Shown: one piece after another, positions 48,370 through 62,300 of the stretch
How the letters are laid out: every line of letters begins with the position of its first letter
How positions within the stretch are numbered: the first letter of the stretch is position 1
Assembly (NCBI GenBank): GCA_023159155.1
Contig: JAJNNX010000014.1
Coordinates: 868,001 to 932,000 of the forward strand
Direction of reading: 5' to 3'
Length of the DNA: 64,000 bases
From: Ustulina deusta
Lineage: Eukaryota; Ascomycota; Sordariomycetes; Xylariales; Xylariaceae
Translations under genes and position numbers: made by a program
The notes under the pieces: model-generated
Databases searched by the model: none
Told to the model about the DNA's origin: nothing
The model's input: the letters and a program-made list of their open reading frames with translations, nothing else

Positions 48370-51300
48370 ATGGCGAACCATCAAGCCCGCATGTCCATGT
48401 ACTCGGTCAACTCCGAATCGTTCCACGGTCTCCGAGGTGGCAGCCAGCCGTCACCGCAAGTCTCGACAACAACATTGCTCAATGCAATTCATAACATCTA
48501 TTTGTCGTCACAGCCCTACCAACTAGACGCTGGGAGTAGTGTTGTTGTCGATACGTGGCTCACAGCAACACAGGTAGGCCCAGACGGTCGGTCTGGGGGA
48601 ACTATTGATGCGCGTTTGGCCGCCAGGGCTTGGGAACATGCACGACGCCGAGCTGAAGACGGATGTATCGTGCTAGGGTAAGTCGTTTGTCACCGAAATG
48701 CGGCTACCACAAGGGTGCTAAATGATACAGGTCTCTTCACACGTCAACCCCATCGCTTTTAACGCCATTCCTTACTTCTCTGCCTGTCTCCGTCCCTTCG
48801 TCGCTGCTCACATCTCTGGAGGCAATCCAGCCCTTCATCCGATGCGTAACACCCTATAATCCATCTACCCCACGGCAAAGTGCACTCGGCATTACCTTAA
48901 CCCTCAACCTTTCTGGTAACCTTACAGCCGCCACTTTGGCCTTGTCCCAAGGAGGGATTGATACTACCCAAGGACTGCTGAATATTCCAGCTCAACCTGG
49001 TTACCGAGCCTTTGATGTGTTCTACTACTTGTTGACCTCAGCTTCAACGCCTGCCGAGCGTGAGTTCCTCAGTTTAAAGCCCGCCGCTGATTATACTTTG
49101 CTGGCACGGTCTGGCACCTATGATCCACCCTCATACCTCCCTACAGCCGACGACTCTGCAGCGGCGGACGACTTCAGGAGGGCCTTGAAAGAAATTGGCA
49201 TCAAGGGGTCTTCACATCGAAATTTAATTTCAGCTTTGGCGGGCTTGTTAAAGCTTGGCAATACATTAGACTACCATGTCGATGGCGACTCTCTGGAGAC
49301 GATTTGTGAAGATGTCGGCGGGCTCCTCGGTCTCGATCCTGATGTTCTTATCAACCAGTGCACGACGGAAGACCGCCAAACCCTTGTTGGTGGGCTATAC
49401 GAGGCTATTGTTGATTGGGTCATTACTAAGGCAAATGGAGCAATTGCCGCTCAGATGTCTCGGATTCGAGACGGGGATGAATCACTTGACGGCCACCGAA
49501 CACCAACCTCAGCCGAGGACAATGGAGATACTGTATGTATTACAGTCATTGAGGTTCCCGACCCCAACTTGGGGAGGGCACTCTCTATGCGAGGCGTATT
49601 CGACGACAGTGCAGGAATTAATGCCGAGATGAAAGAAGATGGTGTAGATGTCGTCGCTGTGGAAAGTTCAGTACATCGCGAAATGCAAAACGCTGTGGCG
49701 GAGGCGGCTGCCGAACTGGGCATCACAACTGGCTCAGCCGCTCGAGAAAGGCAACGCCAGCTTGAGAAGAGGGAAATTGTTCTGGAGAAAGTCGGCTTCG
49801 CTTGCGAAGATGAAGGGTTCCTCAAAACGCTTTTATTTCCTGTCGCGGGGCAAGGGATCAATCTTGGTCGCACTGCACGAATGGATCTGTCATCAGTGCT
49901 TGGAGCGAGTCGTGTGTGGTACCACTTATCACTGCATCCTACAGACGAGAGCCCTGCTAGCTTAGCAGCTCTACCCTCCGTTACCTCAGCCTGGTCAGCT
50001 GGCACTGTATCACGTCAACTACGCACGTGGAGGTTGCCGGAATGGGCTAACCGCAGAAATAAGAATCTTGACTTCACCGCTGACTTTGATCTGGATGAAT
50101 TCTACCAGCGTTTTGCTCCATTGGGGTGCAGAGAAGGTCGAGATGGCATCGAATCCTGGATTCTTGAGAGGGGTTGGAGCAACGGAGAAGTTGTTGTTGG
50201 ACAAGAACGTGTTTGGATGCGAGAGACTGCCTGGTGGGAAGCCGAGAGCATGCTTGACCTCAAACCGCCCCATGAACTAGTGCCTACTATCAGCAACCCC
50301 TTTTCTACTCCCGCCCGTGACACCGTCTATGGCAACAACAATGGCAGCGGTTTCTTCCCTCCCCAATTCCCCGACCAGACCTCGAATAATAGCAACGAGA
50401 ATCTGATGGCTCACCAACGTAATCAGAGTCAACTTACATTCGCTCAAAGTCAAATCAGAGCACCATCCGCCAGTCCTTCGGCCATGCGCAATATGCCACA
50501 AGGCGACTATGGTCTAGGAACCAAGGGCGATGATCATCGTGACCAAATTTACTACACAAGCGACGGAGAATTTATCAATAATTTAGACCCCGGTGATGCC
50601 CAAGGCAAGCATGTCGAGACAGAAGAAGTAACATTTGGCCGACGAATGTGGGTTGGCTTTGTTTGGGCCATGACATTCTGGATCCCATCCTTCGTCTTGC
50701 GCTACGTCGGCCGGATGAAGCGACCAGATGTCCGGATGGCCTGGCGAGAAAAGGTTGTTCTGGTCTGGCTTATCTTCCTCATGAACGCTCTCATCGTCTT
50801 CATCATCATCTTCTTTGGTAGAATTCTTTGCCCCAATTTCGATAAAGCCTGGCTTCAGACGGAAGTCGACACTCACTCCGGGAACAACGATTTTTGGGTA
50901 AGCATCGACGGCAAAGTTTATGATATCTCAAAATTTTGGAGAATTCAGCACAGCGACTCCGGGATACAAACAACCAATGACCTAATGGAACCATTTGCCG
51001 GCATGAACCTTGACCGATACTTCCCTCCTCCACTTACTCTCTCGTGCCCTGGCCTTGGTATCAGCGAAACTACTCAACTAAGAACCGATCCTGAAGACCA
51101 GCCTACGATGGCAAACGGTATCCACACGTCAGGTTACTTTGCAAATAAAAACTCAAAGGCTTTGTCGAGTGATACTTGGTACAAGGATACGTTTCAACCC
51201 AAGATCAAGGAATACTATCATGGCGATCTCGTCTGGAACCAGAATAAAGTTGAACAAGAGAGCCAAGACTACAGTCTTATGGTGGTTATCTATGAGGGAG

Positions 51301-53815
51301 GTATCTACAACCTCTCCGATTACTTTACAACCACTGACTACAGCACGACTCTTGCGTTCCTCGATGATACGATAGTGGACATTATCAAAAATAATCCTGG
51401 TCAAGACGTCACTAGCTCATGGCAAAGCCACTTGGATGATGTTCGAGGCAACACTACTGCTTTTGCAACGGCTGCCAATAGTATCAACTGCATTAAGAAC
51501 ACCTTCTATGTTGGGAAACCAGACTTTCGCTATTCCGCAAAGTGTCTGACCATCAATTACTTCTTGTTGGCATTCACCGTACTCATCGCCGGCGTCATCC
51601 TCATCAAATTTGTCTCTGCCTTACAGTTTGGTTCGAAGCGACGCCCTTCTCCACAAGACAAGTTTGTCATTTGCCAGGTCCCCGCCTATACAGAGGGTGA
51701 AGACTCGCTCAGAAAGGCACTAGATTCACTTACCGCCCTTCAGTATGACAACAAGAGAAAGTTGATTTGCGTCATTTGTGATGGTGTCATTGTTGGTGCT
51801 GGCAACGACCGCCCGACTCCAAAGATTGTTCTCGACATATTGGGCGTTGACCCCAAACTTGACCCCCCTGCTTTACCGTTCAAATCCGTTGGTACCGGAA
51901 GTGAACAGCTTAACTACGGAAAGGTGTATTCTGGTCTCTATGAATTCGAAGGCAATGTTGTCCCTTATATTGTTGTTGTAAAGCTCGGCAAAGAGTCTGA
52001 ACAAACCAAGACGAAGCCGGGTAACCGTGGCAAGCGAGACTCTCAGATCCTGCTGATGAGCTTCCTCAATCGCGTGCATCATCGTGCACCCATGAACCCC
52101 CTGGAGCTTGAAATGTTTCACCAGATCAACAATATCATCGGTGTGGACCCAGAGCTATACGAATACCTCCTTATGGTTGATGCGGATACTTGCGTGCGAG
52201 AGGATTCTCTTAACCGACTAGTTGCCGCATGTGCCAATAATTCAAAGATTGCCGGTATTTGTGGAGAAACAGCTCTACAGAACGAAGAGCGCAGTTGGTG
52301 GAGCATGATTCAAGTCTATGAATACTACATCTCTCACCACCTTTCCAAGGCATTCGAGTCACTCTTTGGAAGCGTCACATGTCTTCCTGGATGGTAAGGT
52401 TCCTAATTTTCTCTCTGCAAAACTACGCTAATTCAATTAGTTTCACAATGTATCGTCTCAGGACAGCCGACCGAGGCAAACCTCTGATCATCGCTGATTC
52501 TGTCATTCAAGAGTATAGTATCCGCAATGTTGACACCCTTCACAAGAAGAACCTCCTTTCTCTCGGAGAAGATCGCTTCCTTACTACTATCATGACCAAG
52601 CATTTCCCTCACATGTCTTACAAATTCCTCCCAGATGCTTACTGCCAAACTGCGGCGCCCGAGACATGGAGTGTACTGCTTTCCCAGCGACGAAGATGGA
52701 TCAATTCGACCATCCACAATTTGTTTGAACTCATGCTACTAAAGAATATGTGTGGTTTCTGTTGCTTCTCTATGCGGTTTGTCGTCTTTATCGACCTATT
52801 TGGAACCCTCATCCTGCCCGCAACCACAGTTTATCTCGGCTACCTCATCTACATTCTCGCCAGTCACACCGGCCCCATCCCTTATATTTCCTTAGCCATT
52901 TTGGCAGGTGTCTATGGTCTTCAGGCAATCATCTTCATCCTCAAACGGCAGTGGCAGCATGTTGGTTGGATTATCATCTATTTGCTCGCCTTCCCCATCT
53001 TCTCGTTCATCTTGCCAATCTACTCTTTCTGGAACCAGGACAACTTTACCTGGGGAAATACACGTATTGTCATTGGTGAAAAGGGAAATAAGCAGGTCGT
53101 TGCGGTAGACGACAAGGATGGCTTTGACCCTCGTTCTATTCCCCTGCAACGCTGGGATGACTATGCTGCCCTCAATAACCTCCCAGGTCGCCGTGGCACG
53201 CAAGGCGAGAAGGGCCAAGAGGCATATGAGGATAACTATGAGATGGATGACATGCGCTCTGTATACTCGTCTGTTCGACAACCATCTGTTTTGACTGGTC
53301 TCCAAGGTCGTGGTGGGTATATGCCTCCCCAATCACCTGCGCCCTTCCAGGGCATGTCGCGTCACTCAACCTACGATGCCTTCGCCGATAACCCGACGCA
53401 TCGCCAGTCAACAACATCCTTTGGGGATATTCAGCGTACCTCTTCGCCATATCAAGATTTGTCCCATGCTGGTTACCGGCCAAGCATGAGCAATCTACGA
53501 GCCGTATCGAATTCCCCCCAATATGATGCTCACAGGGCCTCAACCGTCACCTTGGGCCTCACTGGAGGCAACCGTCCTGCATTGGGCCAGGGACACCAAT
53601 CCACAGCATCTTTTGATTTCCAGCGCGGCCACACTGGCCCTGATGATAGTACGATCACCGATGCCATTCAAGCCGTTCTTCGAGATGTCGATCTCGACAC
53701 GGTGACCAAAAAGCAAGTTCGTGCTCTTGTCGAGCAGAGACTGCAAACAGAGCTCGTCGGCGAGAAACGAACATTTATGGACCGCCAAATCGATAATGAG
53801 CTGGCTAACATGTAA
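48370..53815 (+). CDS. class VII chitin synthase with degenerate myosin-like head
   Basis: Exons 48370-48677, 48731-52393 and 52441-53815 (introns of 53 and 47 nt) give 1781 residues. The N-terminal part matches a myosin-head fold only weakly and lacks the P-loop: at the position of the class V motif it reads [13 protein letters not shown]. Membrane segments follow near 741-763 and 775-805, then a cytochrome-b5-like domain (about 820-850, [14 protein letters not shown]), a further segment near 1045-1070, and the chitin synthase domain with [18 protein letters not shown] start, [14 protein letters not shown] and QRRRW (1406-1410). A DEK_C domain ([20 protein letters not shown]) ends the protein. 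The third exon starts at C/F/T of [13 protein letters not shown]. Class V and VII enzymes act together in wall strength and polarity. Confidence 0.95.
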
Positions 53816-54406
53816 TGATTCGACTCGTCATTTCGTTATACTGTTTAGCAATCATCAGATTGTCTGAAGCATCCAGACCATCTGTGCACATATCTGAAGT
53901 CATTGGATCTCATTGGGTTTCATTGAATCGGTAAAAATAACCAAGCGTGCTTTCCGCCTCGTCTCATAACTCGGGTGAATGGTCGGTGCAGCTGTTGCCA
54001 TCTAAGGCACATGTTCGGGAATGTATTTGTTGCATATAGTTGCGCTCTGTGGGTTTGTTTGTGGCACGGACCTTGGAAGGGAATTTCTCGGTATTTTTGT
54101 TTATCTGGTCTTTTTGCATGTTGTCAGTCCATCGATCTCTGGTCTCCACTGTCTCTCTAGAAATAAAATATCGAATAGCTTTGGTCGTTGCCATTCGGAA
54201 CTAGATATATATCATGAATAATACAACGACTTTTTCAAACATCCCTTGCGTGTTGTGCTTAATCTATGGTTTCAGACTTTTTGTTTGTAGGTTTCGGATC
54301 AGTGTGATTACTTTGACATTGACCCTATTGCTCATCACGTCGAGCCGAAATCAATTCAGTCGTACCAGTATCACTAAATATTTTTTCATTTGTATTAAAT
54401 TGCTTA

Positions 54407-54489
<83 letters not shown>

Positions 54490-55775
54490 GCCAATTACTA
54501 AGCAGAGTCCTCTACATACCTGTGAGACATATATCCATCCATTCTAACGAAACCCCTCTCGGCGGCTGTTGGTTGGCACTATTTATTAATGGCTCGCTCG
54601 CTGCACTAGGTATGTCCCGGTATCCTCTGCGTATACCTTATGCTAGTAATCTAATTCTTTGTCACGGCCTGGGCATGCCGAGTCGGTAACATCTCGTGAT
54701 AAGACCGAACGCGTTTTCTCCGGCGGTGCCTTGGATAAATCTCATTGTTCTTGGTATTGTTGTCGTTGTGTTTTGGGGTATCGGTGTTGCTGTCTTCGGG
54801 GTTCATTTAGGCAGATAGACAGGTAGGTAAGTAGGTAGGTAGGTAGGCAGGTATCTGTTCGCAGTTATCCGTTTCGGCTTCTTGCCTACCTGTAGGTACC
54901 TTAAGTAGCTATATCTATGGCTGCCCTAGGTAAGTACTTACATATTACGCCTTCTTTTTCTCGTGGTCATGATGGTTAGACGCCGGAGAGCTAGGATCCT
55001 GGACCCTCCTAATTATCTCTAAGCTGGAAAGTTTTAATACTTGGTACTGTTCGGCCCTGTCACTTACATTTCTAATGGCCAGTGATCAATCGACAATTTA
55101 TTCTTGCTTTCGAGCACGCCCCTTTGACATTATCAAGCATAGCTAAGTGAATTGTTTTTTGGTTTTTGTTTTTTGTTATTTTAGTTACATGTCTCTTATA
55201 ATATAGTTATATATTTTTTCATTTAGCTGTTATTTAGCTAAACTTTAACTATAGTGTAAACTCATTATTCTTATTACTATTCTGTATCAAGGAAATAAAG
55301 CCTTACCTAACCTAGGAACACATATCTATATATAATTAGTGGTTAGTAAGCATATACGGGGCATATAATTTCACAAATAATAAACAACTGTCACCCTTCT
55401 CAACCGCCTCGAGTAAGTATATCTTAATTGTAATATATTAGGCCAGACACATAACCTAACCTAACCAAAAAGCCACTAACCAACTAAAATCGGTTTCTTT
55501 GGTACCACTGACGATTCCACTACGTCTTCGGTCTATATACATTCGTTATATACCGAGTTACCGTGTACTTGGCCAGTGTCAGGATTGTTTCCATTGTTTT
55601 TGCCAATCCCCACTGAGAAATTTTCTGTCTTATGACATCCATATGATAGCTTAGGCCGTCACGCTACTTCGTTCGAGATCGCGTTATTGGCTGCTAAGAG
55701 GTTTCTTCTATACAGGAAGTTTCAAGAGAGCCCCGAGCCCGCATTTGGAGACGCAAGTCAGGCCAGAGAAGTTCC
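53816..55775. other. 2 kb convergent intergenic region
   Basis: It lies between the 3' ends of the class VII gene and the kinase gene. It holds the CT microsatellite, GTAG-repeat patches near 54810-54845, and an AT-rich stretch (55140-55400). No gene is seen; the open frame at 54214-54501 is produced by the CT repeat. Confidence 0.55.
54410..54484 (+). repeat. CT dinucleotide microsatellite
   Basis: About 36 uninterrupted CT units downstream of the class VII chitin synthase gene. It is likely to vary in length between strains. Confidence 0.95.
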
Positions 55776-57271
55776 TTAATGTATTTTCCCGACACCCTTC
55801 AATCTCAAATAGACGTCTGTGCCCCAGCCATATAAGCTTTGCACAGCGATGCCACCACCGAAATATTCGGCATATGCGCGACTGAGTGGCAATCCGTAGC
55901 CAAGTCCCGCAATCGAGCTTGCACCCGAGCTCGCCGCTGATATAATCCCTAGGGCATCCGCTTGGGTCCGGCCATTGCTTCCATTGACGTTGTTCGACAT
56001 TACGTCGTCCATCTCATCGTCGTTGAACGTTGTAAAGCTGTAGTTCCAGATATTCGGCAATATGTCAGGGGAGATGCCACCGCCGCGGTCTCGAATACGA
56101 ATCGTGACACCCGGGGCATTGTCGTCGAGGGGCTTAATGGCGTCACCGCGAAAAGCCCCTTTATCGGCGGCGGGGGGGTCGATGGTTAGATCTGGTGGGC
56201 CTGCATCCGGGGGTTCAGGAGCAATGGTAATAACAACGTGTTGGCGGCTTCCGCTTTCCACGGTGGCGCGGAAGGCATTCTTAAGCAGTTCGGTCACGAT
56301 GTACTCAAGATGCATGGGTACGAAGGTGAAGATGGTGTCAGGCTCGCCGTCGATGATCCATTTAGGTCGCACACCGTACTTATACTCGCAAATATCAGCG
56401 ACAAATCCTGCACACGCATCGACTATGGCAGCTGGAGAGAGAGCAGTATCAATGACGCCAATATAGTTTGGGTGTTCCGGGCATGGCGTGGGAGAGGCAC
56501 CGGGATCGAAGTGCGGCACGCTGCTGTAATGGAGGGCGATGTGCTGTTCCGCAATCAAACGTGTCCCTATGCGTGTGCGGAGGTGCGTATTCAGGAAGCG
56601 AGTCACCTCTTCGGGCGCAATGTATCGGCGGCACTGGATGAAGCCCTTGGCAAGAATCGGGATAGTATCCTGATGGGTGGCCACGAGCTCAGCAAGCACT
56701 GAAGTGAATTGGATCTCCTCTTCGAGGTTGGATATGGTTCGGTGCTTCCATGGAAGAAGTGTCGAGAGCGACTGCAAATAGTTGTTGTAGATGCGAGACA
56801 CGTTGGGGTCGGCGACTACGATGAAGGGCAGGTTTCGTAAGGCCTGGATGCGGTGAGCCAGGCGGATTGGAAGCAGATTGAGGGTGAAATTGGCAGAAGC
56901 GAGCAGGGCGGTTTCGGACAGAGGCGGACGGCCATGTCTATTACCAGGAAGGACGAATGTTAGCACTTGTTGGCACGAAGAACTCGGGCTGGGCTGTTTG
57001 ACAGAGAGGAAATAGGATAGAGGGGACGCTACTTGACTAGATCAGCCAGGCTCAACGAGTGCTGCCGCTTGTTTGCGAGGTCTGTGATGGCGTCGTCCGT
57101 CACAGTAATGGTCCTGGCTGGCCTGTTGTTGGGGTCGCCGTTATTTGACGACGACAAAGACCGTGCCGAGGCGATGGAGGGTGCAAGCCGTGATGGATGC
57201 CGACGAATTGCGAGGGAAGACACGCCATTGGATGTGTACAGACACCGCAATGGCCTATGTGTGCTCCTCAT
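55776..57271 (-). CDS. mitochondrial protein kinase of the PDK/BCKDK family
   Basis: Exons 57271-57033 and 56937-55776 (95-nt intron ending TAATAG) give 466 residues. The N-terminus is basic and Ser-rich with no acidic residues for about 40 positions, as in mitochondrial targeting peptides. The BCDHK adaptor domain follows (LVKHGRPPLSE at the splice join, then LPIRLAHRIQALRNLPFIV), then a GHKL ATP-binding domain: ALHYSSVPHFDP, the N-box HLEYIVTELLKNAFRATVE, the G1-box RDRGGGIS and the G2-box GLGYGLPLSRAYAEYFGG. Family members phosphorylate the E1 alpha subunit of pyruvate or branched-chain keto-acid dehydrogenase and switch it off. A Ser/Ala-rich insert before the G2-box, and longer loops near the N-box, suggest the fungal PKP1/PKP2-type branch; which dehydrogenase is the target cannot be told. 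Confidence 0.9.
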
Positions 57272-57890
57272 GACGGCATGATGTGGCGGTCATACATACA
57301 ATACCGATCTGGACCTGGCGCAGAACTGTGTAGGTTCAATGTTGGCAAATACATGGATGCAGGTAAACAGCCAAAGGTGACTGGCTGTCTTAGGTAAGGG
57401 GAGTCGGCAATTAGTCACGAGAGCATCATACCATTCATCCGAAGGAGTGGGTGTACATACTTGTACCAACCTAGAACCCAGGGTGCGTCATCGTCACACA
57501 TGATGAGCGCGCGCTTATCGTCGGAGGACATATGGGTTATCAATTCTACGTAGGTACAATCTGTAACGAAGCCTTTCTCTTGATAGGTTTGAGCCCACGG
57601 CCGCATTAGGCTAGGCGGGCACTTAAACCTAAAGGTACCTACGCATAGGTGCCGTGTGTGTAAGTGGGTAGTGGGGGTCCCTTTGTTGTAACCAAGGTCC
57701 TAGGTATCGACTACAGCTCATCTTACAAACACTGCTGGATCTTATCACCACCACGCCATTTCCATCGCCCCGCAGTGTCTGCCCCTCATCCTCGACACTG
57801 CTCGTCTCCCTCCGGCTACCTAACACTCTACACGATTAACCACTAGGACGGACCACCCTGGTGTTTGCTGGCCGTCGAGCAAATCACTGT
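57272..57890. other. intergenic, no gene seen
   Basis: About 620 bases between the kinase start and the inhibitor stop. Short open frames only, plus one GGTACCTACG-type word near 57640. Confidence 0.5.
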
Positions 57891-58245
57891 TTACTGGGTT
57901 TTCATTTCTTGATCCAGCTCGACACCTTGGACGTGCTCGTACGATTCCAACGTGTTGATTTGGTCCTGGGGGAACTCGACGCTGTGATGCCTGTGTGAGC
58001 CGATGGATACGTCGCCGTGGGATAAAACCACGACAGAGCAGAGTGATGGAATTGCTTACGCAAAGCCTTTGATGATCTTGTATTCATGGGTGATCTTGCC
58101 GCCCTGGTCCTTTGCGTGTTGCTTCGCTCCCTCGACTTGTTCGGGGGTGGCATCCGACTTGCAGGTAACCTGGTCAAATATGAGTCCCATGCTGTGGAGG
58201 AGAGAAGGGCAACAGGGCTGCGGAACGTACAATGTAAGAAGGCAT
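57891..58245 (-). CDS. Pbi2-like proteinase B inhibitor (I9 family), 71 residues
   Basis: Three tiny exons, 58245-58231, 58169-58060 and 57981-57891, with introns of 61 and 78 nt in phases 0 and 2. The product starts MPSYI, continues VTCKSDATPEQVEGAKQ, GGKITHEYKIIKGFAVEFP and INTLESYEHVQGVELDQ, and ends at KTQ. This is the complete inhibitor I9 fold that occurs alone in yeast Pbi2; it inhibits vacuolar subtilisin-type proteinase B and helps vacuole fusion. The first exon carries only five codons, so the gene is easily missed; the longer single-frame stretches over the same place are shadows. Confidence 0.9.
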
Positions 58246-59300
58246 CTTGGTGGACGATGCGATGTAGAATCGACGTAAAGTTTGTATGGCGAGAATTAGC
58301 AGAGCTCGAGATGTAGATGCACGAGAGAAGACCGAGATGGTTTGAGGAGGATGAGATGGTTGTCGGGTTATATCGATCGGCTTTGTATAGCGTGCGGGAG
58401 AGGAGCAAAAGAGGAGAGAAGCGTGGGGTCTTTTATTAACCGCACTCCGTGACACTGGAACCGGACAGCAAGAGAAGAGCTGCCAAACTAAGGCATGTAC
58501 TGCTAGTTTCTTGCTCAGGCTGCTGCTTTCATCCGTCTGCCAATCTGCAGTTACGTCATGGCGGGCTCACCGACGCGGCAGCCTGATCGCATAGCTACCA
58601 TAGTCCAACCATGCTGTCCTACTCGTAGGTGGCGCTGACGAGGACTGACGGGCTTGACTCGTCTGGGAATAGGGTTACGTAGTCGTCATACGAAGTGTAA
58701 GTAAGGTCTCGGCCACGATTCAGCTTCCCTACGTGTACAGTACTTTCGATCTCTGCCGCCATGTGCGCCGAGCCTTGCATTGTACGTAGGGGGTATATGT
58801 AAGACATCAGTGCGTTGCATGATTGCCAGACAGATCCCGTATTTCGTCGAGCAGGCACCTGCAAGAAGCCACTATTTAAGTTAGGTACCAAGCGAAAAAA
58901 CCAAAGCCGCTTCTACCCAGTCCAACCAGCTCTTTCTTACATACCTACCTGAGAGTACCTACAGCATTGAGATACCTGGATGCATATGTAGATTGATTGA
59001 TGGTCCACCTGGAAGTGCAACCAGGCGCCAGAACAGGGGCAATGGCATCCTCAACCCCACCAACCCCACTTTGTCTCCCGCTTTGCCTACCTAAGTCCAT
59101 ATATATAAGCTGCCTATATAAGTTAGCGTGGAATCTGAGAACCGAGTTACTTGACAGAAATATTTTATCTTATCACTATCGATAACGACAATTCAATGTT
59201 TCTGCAGGCCGTCGCCATAATTTTTGCTCGATAGGTCACCATCACTTCACGATACAACCAACGTGTGGCAATCCGCGCTCCCATCGTAGCCTCGCCCATC
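58246..59300. other. intergenic between divergent inhibitor and BMS1 genes
   Basis: It holds the promoters of both neighbours. A minus-strand frame at 58619-58891 (90 codons, MVPNLNSGFLQ) has fair composition but no recognisable family or splice partner, so it is not called. ACCTACCTGA words lie at 58942-58955. Confidence 0.5.
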
Positions 59301-62300
59301 ATGGAGGCCCAGACACACAAACCTCATAGGAAGGCGAAGGAGAAGAAGAAGCCTCAAGAGGGTTTGTGAACCACTTCAATGGCAACACCCATTCTAGATA
59401 TGCTAACTCCGAACTCTCTAGGCCACAACCCCAAGGCCTTCGCCTTCTCCAGGCCTGGGAAGCTCGCGAGAGCCGCCGCAAGATCGCATGACATAAGGTA
59501 CGGGACGTCCTTGTCCCGTAGTCGTCGTCGTCATATTAGCTGACGCGCCCGAAATCTAGAGAAAAGCGGCTTCATGTCCCTCAAGCCGACCGCTCCATCG
59601 ATACGGAACCGCCCCCTCGCCTTGTCACCATTGTCGGCCCTCCCGGCGTAGGCAAGACCACATTGTTAAAGTCCCTCGTCAAACGCTACACCAAGGAAAC
59701 CGTTTCCGATCCCACAGGGCCGATGACCGTCGTCACTTCTCGTAAACAGAGGCTTACCTTCGTGGAATGCCCGGCTGAGCTAACAGCCATGGTTGACATG
59801 GCCAAGATAGCGGATGTCGTCCTGATATTGATCGATGGGAATTTTGGCTTCGAAATGGAAACGATGGAATTCCTAAATATCCTATCAGCAACTGGGATGC
59901 CAGGGAATGTCTTTTCGGTGCTCACACACCTGGACCTCTTTAAGAAGCCTCAGCATTTGAAGGACGCCAAGAAAACACTCAAGCATCGACTGTGGAATGA
60001 ACTTTACCAGGGCGCCCATCTTTTTTACTTATCAGGTAGTTGGAACCACTCCAATCCCCCACTACACGACTAACCGTGGTTGAAGGTGTAATAAACGGCA
60101 GATATCCCGATCGAGAGATCCATAACTTGTCTAGATTCCTCTCCGTCATGAAGAATCCCCGCCCTCTAGTATGGAAAAATTCGCATAGCTACATGCTAGG
60201 TGATAGTCTTCGAGACCTTACACATCCCAATCAGATCGAGGAGGATGCGAAATGTGATCGCTCGATCGCCATATATGGTTATCTCAGAGGAGGAGTGAAC
60301 TTTTCTTTAGAGAATCAAAAGGTACACCTCCCGGGAGTGGGGGATTTCACCGTGAAAAGGTGCGAGGCTTTACCGGACCCCTGTCCTTCACCCGCTCAGC
60401 AGGCTGCTATAGCTAAAGCTACTGGCCAAACCGGACGAAAACGGCTGGATGAGAAGGACAAGAAGTTGCATGCTCCTTTCTCCGACCGCCAGGGGCTCAA
60501 GATCGAGGGCTCTGCCATTTGGATAAATCGCGAAAAGGGGTTCAACTTTGACAAGGATGCTCCTGCAGATTCGGAGCGCGGCCTTGGCGAAGAAATGATT
60601 ATCGGACTTCAGACCGGGGGCAGAGTCCTAGGCCAAACCGAGAATGGACTGCAGTTATTTTCATCCGGTGACCATCTCATTAATGCGTTAGAAGACGACA
60701 CGGGAGACTCTGGCCGAAAGAGCCAGCGAACGGTGAGGGCCATGGAACAAGAAGGTGACTCCAATAATGGTAACGATGGCGAATTTGAAGACGATCCCTC
60801 TGGGAACGAGGACGAGGAATTCGTTAGTGGAGAAGAGAATGAGGAGCTCGACTTTAATGAGCGAAAACTCGGCAGGCTATTTCAAGATCAGGACGGAGAC
60901 AAACCGGGTGACGATCTCGAGTTTGCAGACAGTGACTCTGATCTGGGCTCGGATTTTGGTAGCGGGGCTGAAGATGACGATGAGGAACTAGCCGCGAAAT
61001 GGCGAGCAGATCTCACCGAGAAAGCTCAGGCTCTCCAACGGCAAGCACCATCCTACCGCACTGCGGATCTTGCAAGGTTGATGTATGACGAACAATTAAC
61101 TGCTCGTGAAGTCCTCGAGAGATGGAAGGCTGAGGTCGCTGAAGATGAAGACGAAGAGGATATTGAAGCAGATTCTGAGGATGAATTCTTCAATTCAAAG
61201 AAAGAGGACGATAACTATGTAGAAAACACTCCTATTCCTCGGTTGACCTCTGAAGATTATGATCAGTTGGCGGCAAAGTGGTCTCTTGAAGACAATATCG
61301 AGTTGCTACGTCAACGGTTTACATCAACAAAAGGCCGAGGCGATAATTCCGCGGATGGCTTTGAAGGTTTTGGGGAAGATGGGGATGAAGGCGGAGATGA
61401 TAACGATGAGGAAATTGAGGGTTGGGGTGATTTTGAGGACTTGGAGGCCGAGGAAAAGGAAACGGACCAGCCACAACAAGCTGAATCCCTCGAAGCAGAG
61501 AGAGCAAAGAATGCGGCTAGGAAAGAGGAGCTCAAACAGCGCTTTGAAGAAGAAGATCGCGAGGGTTTTGGGAAGGAGCAAACCAAGGAAGAATTTGGAG
61601 AGGATGAGTGGTATGAGTCCCCCCGGCCTCGTCATTGCAATCCACCCCCTAACAATATCTTCTATCAAGGTACGAGTCTCAAAAGGCGAACTTACAGAAA
61701 CAGATCGACATCAATAAAGCCGAGTTCGAGGGTCTAGACGAACGGCAAAGACTAGCTGTCGAGGGCCTTACATCAGGAAAATACGTCTCCGTCATCTTAG
61801 AAAAGGTTCCGGCAGAGTTCATTTTGAACTTCTCGGCACGCAAACCCCTTATCATCGGCACCTTAAATCCTCTAGAGGAAAGATTTGGATTCCTCCAAGT
61901 GAGAATGAGGAAACATAGATGGCATAAAAAGATCTTGAAGAACAATGATCCTCTCATTTTCTCTGCCGGTTGGAGGCGGTAAGTTCTTTCGACTTTTTGT
62001 TAATATCAATTGCGAGTCGTGATTCCTCTTATTCGCCCCATGATCTATAACCTCACTCAGATATTTTAACCTTTACTAATCCTTATCTATAGATTTCAAG
62101 CAATGCCTATGCTTCATTCTTGGGAGGAACGAGTCCGTCACCGAATGCTGAAGTATTCACCAGAGCACTCATTCTGTTATGCCACCTTCTGGGGGCCCCT
62201 GATTGCCCCAAACACGAGTTTTACTTGTTTTCAGTCGTTCTCCTCCGATAATCCAGGGTTTCGGGTAGCAGCCACTGGAACGGTTCTAAGTGTTGACCAA

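Noticed and set aside
54214..54501. 95-codon frame ending in a Ser-Leu repeat
   Set aside because: Created by the CT microsatellite, which reads as alternating Ser and Leu.
58619..58891. 90-codon minus-strand frame between the inhibitor and BMS1
   Set aside because: No recognised family, no clear splice partner, and it lies in the region expected to hold two promoters.
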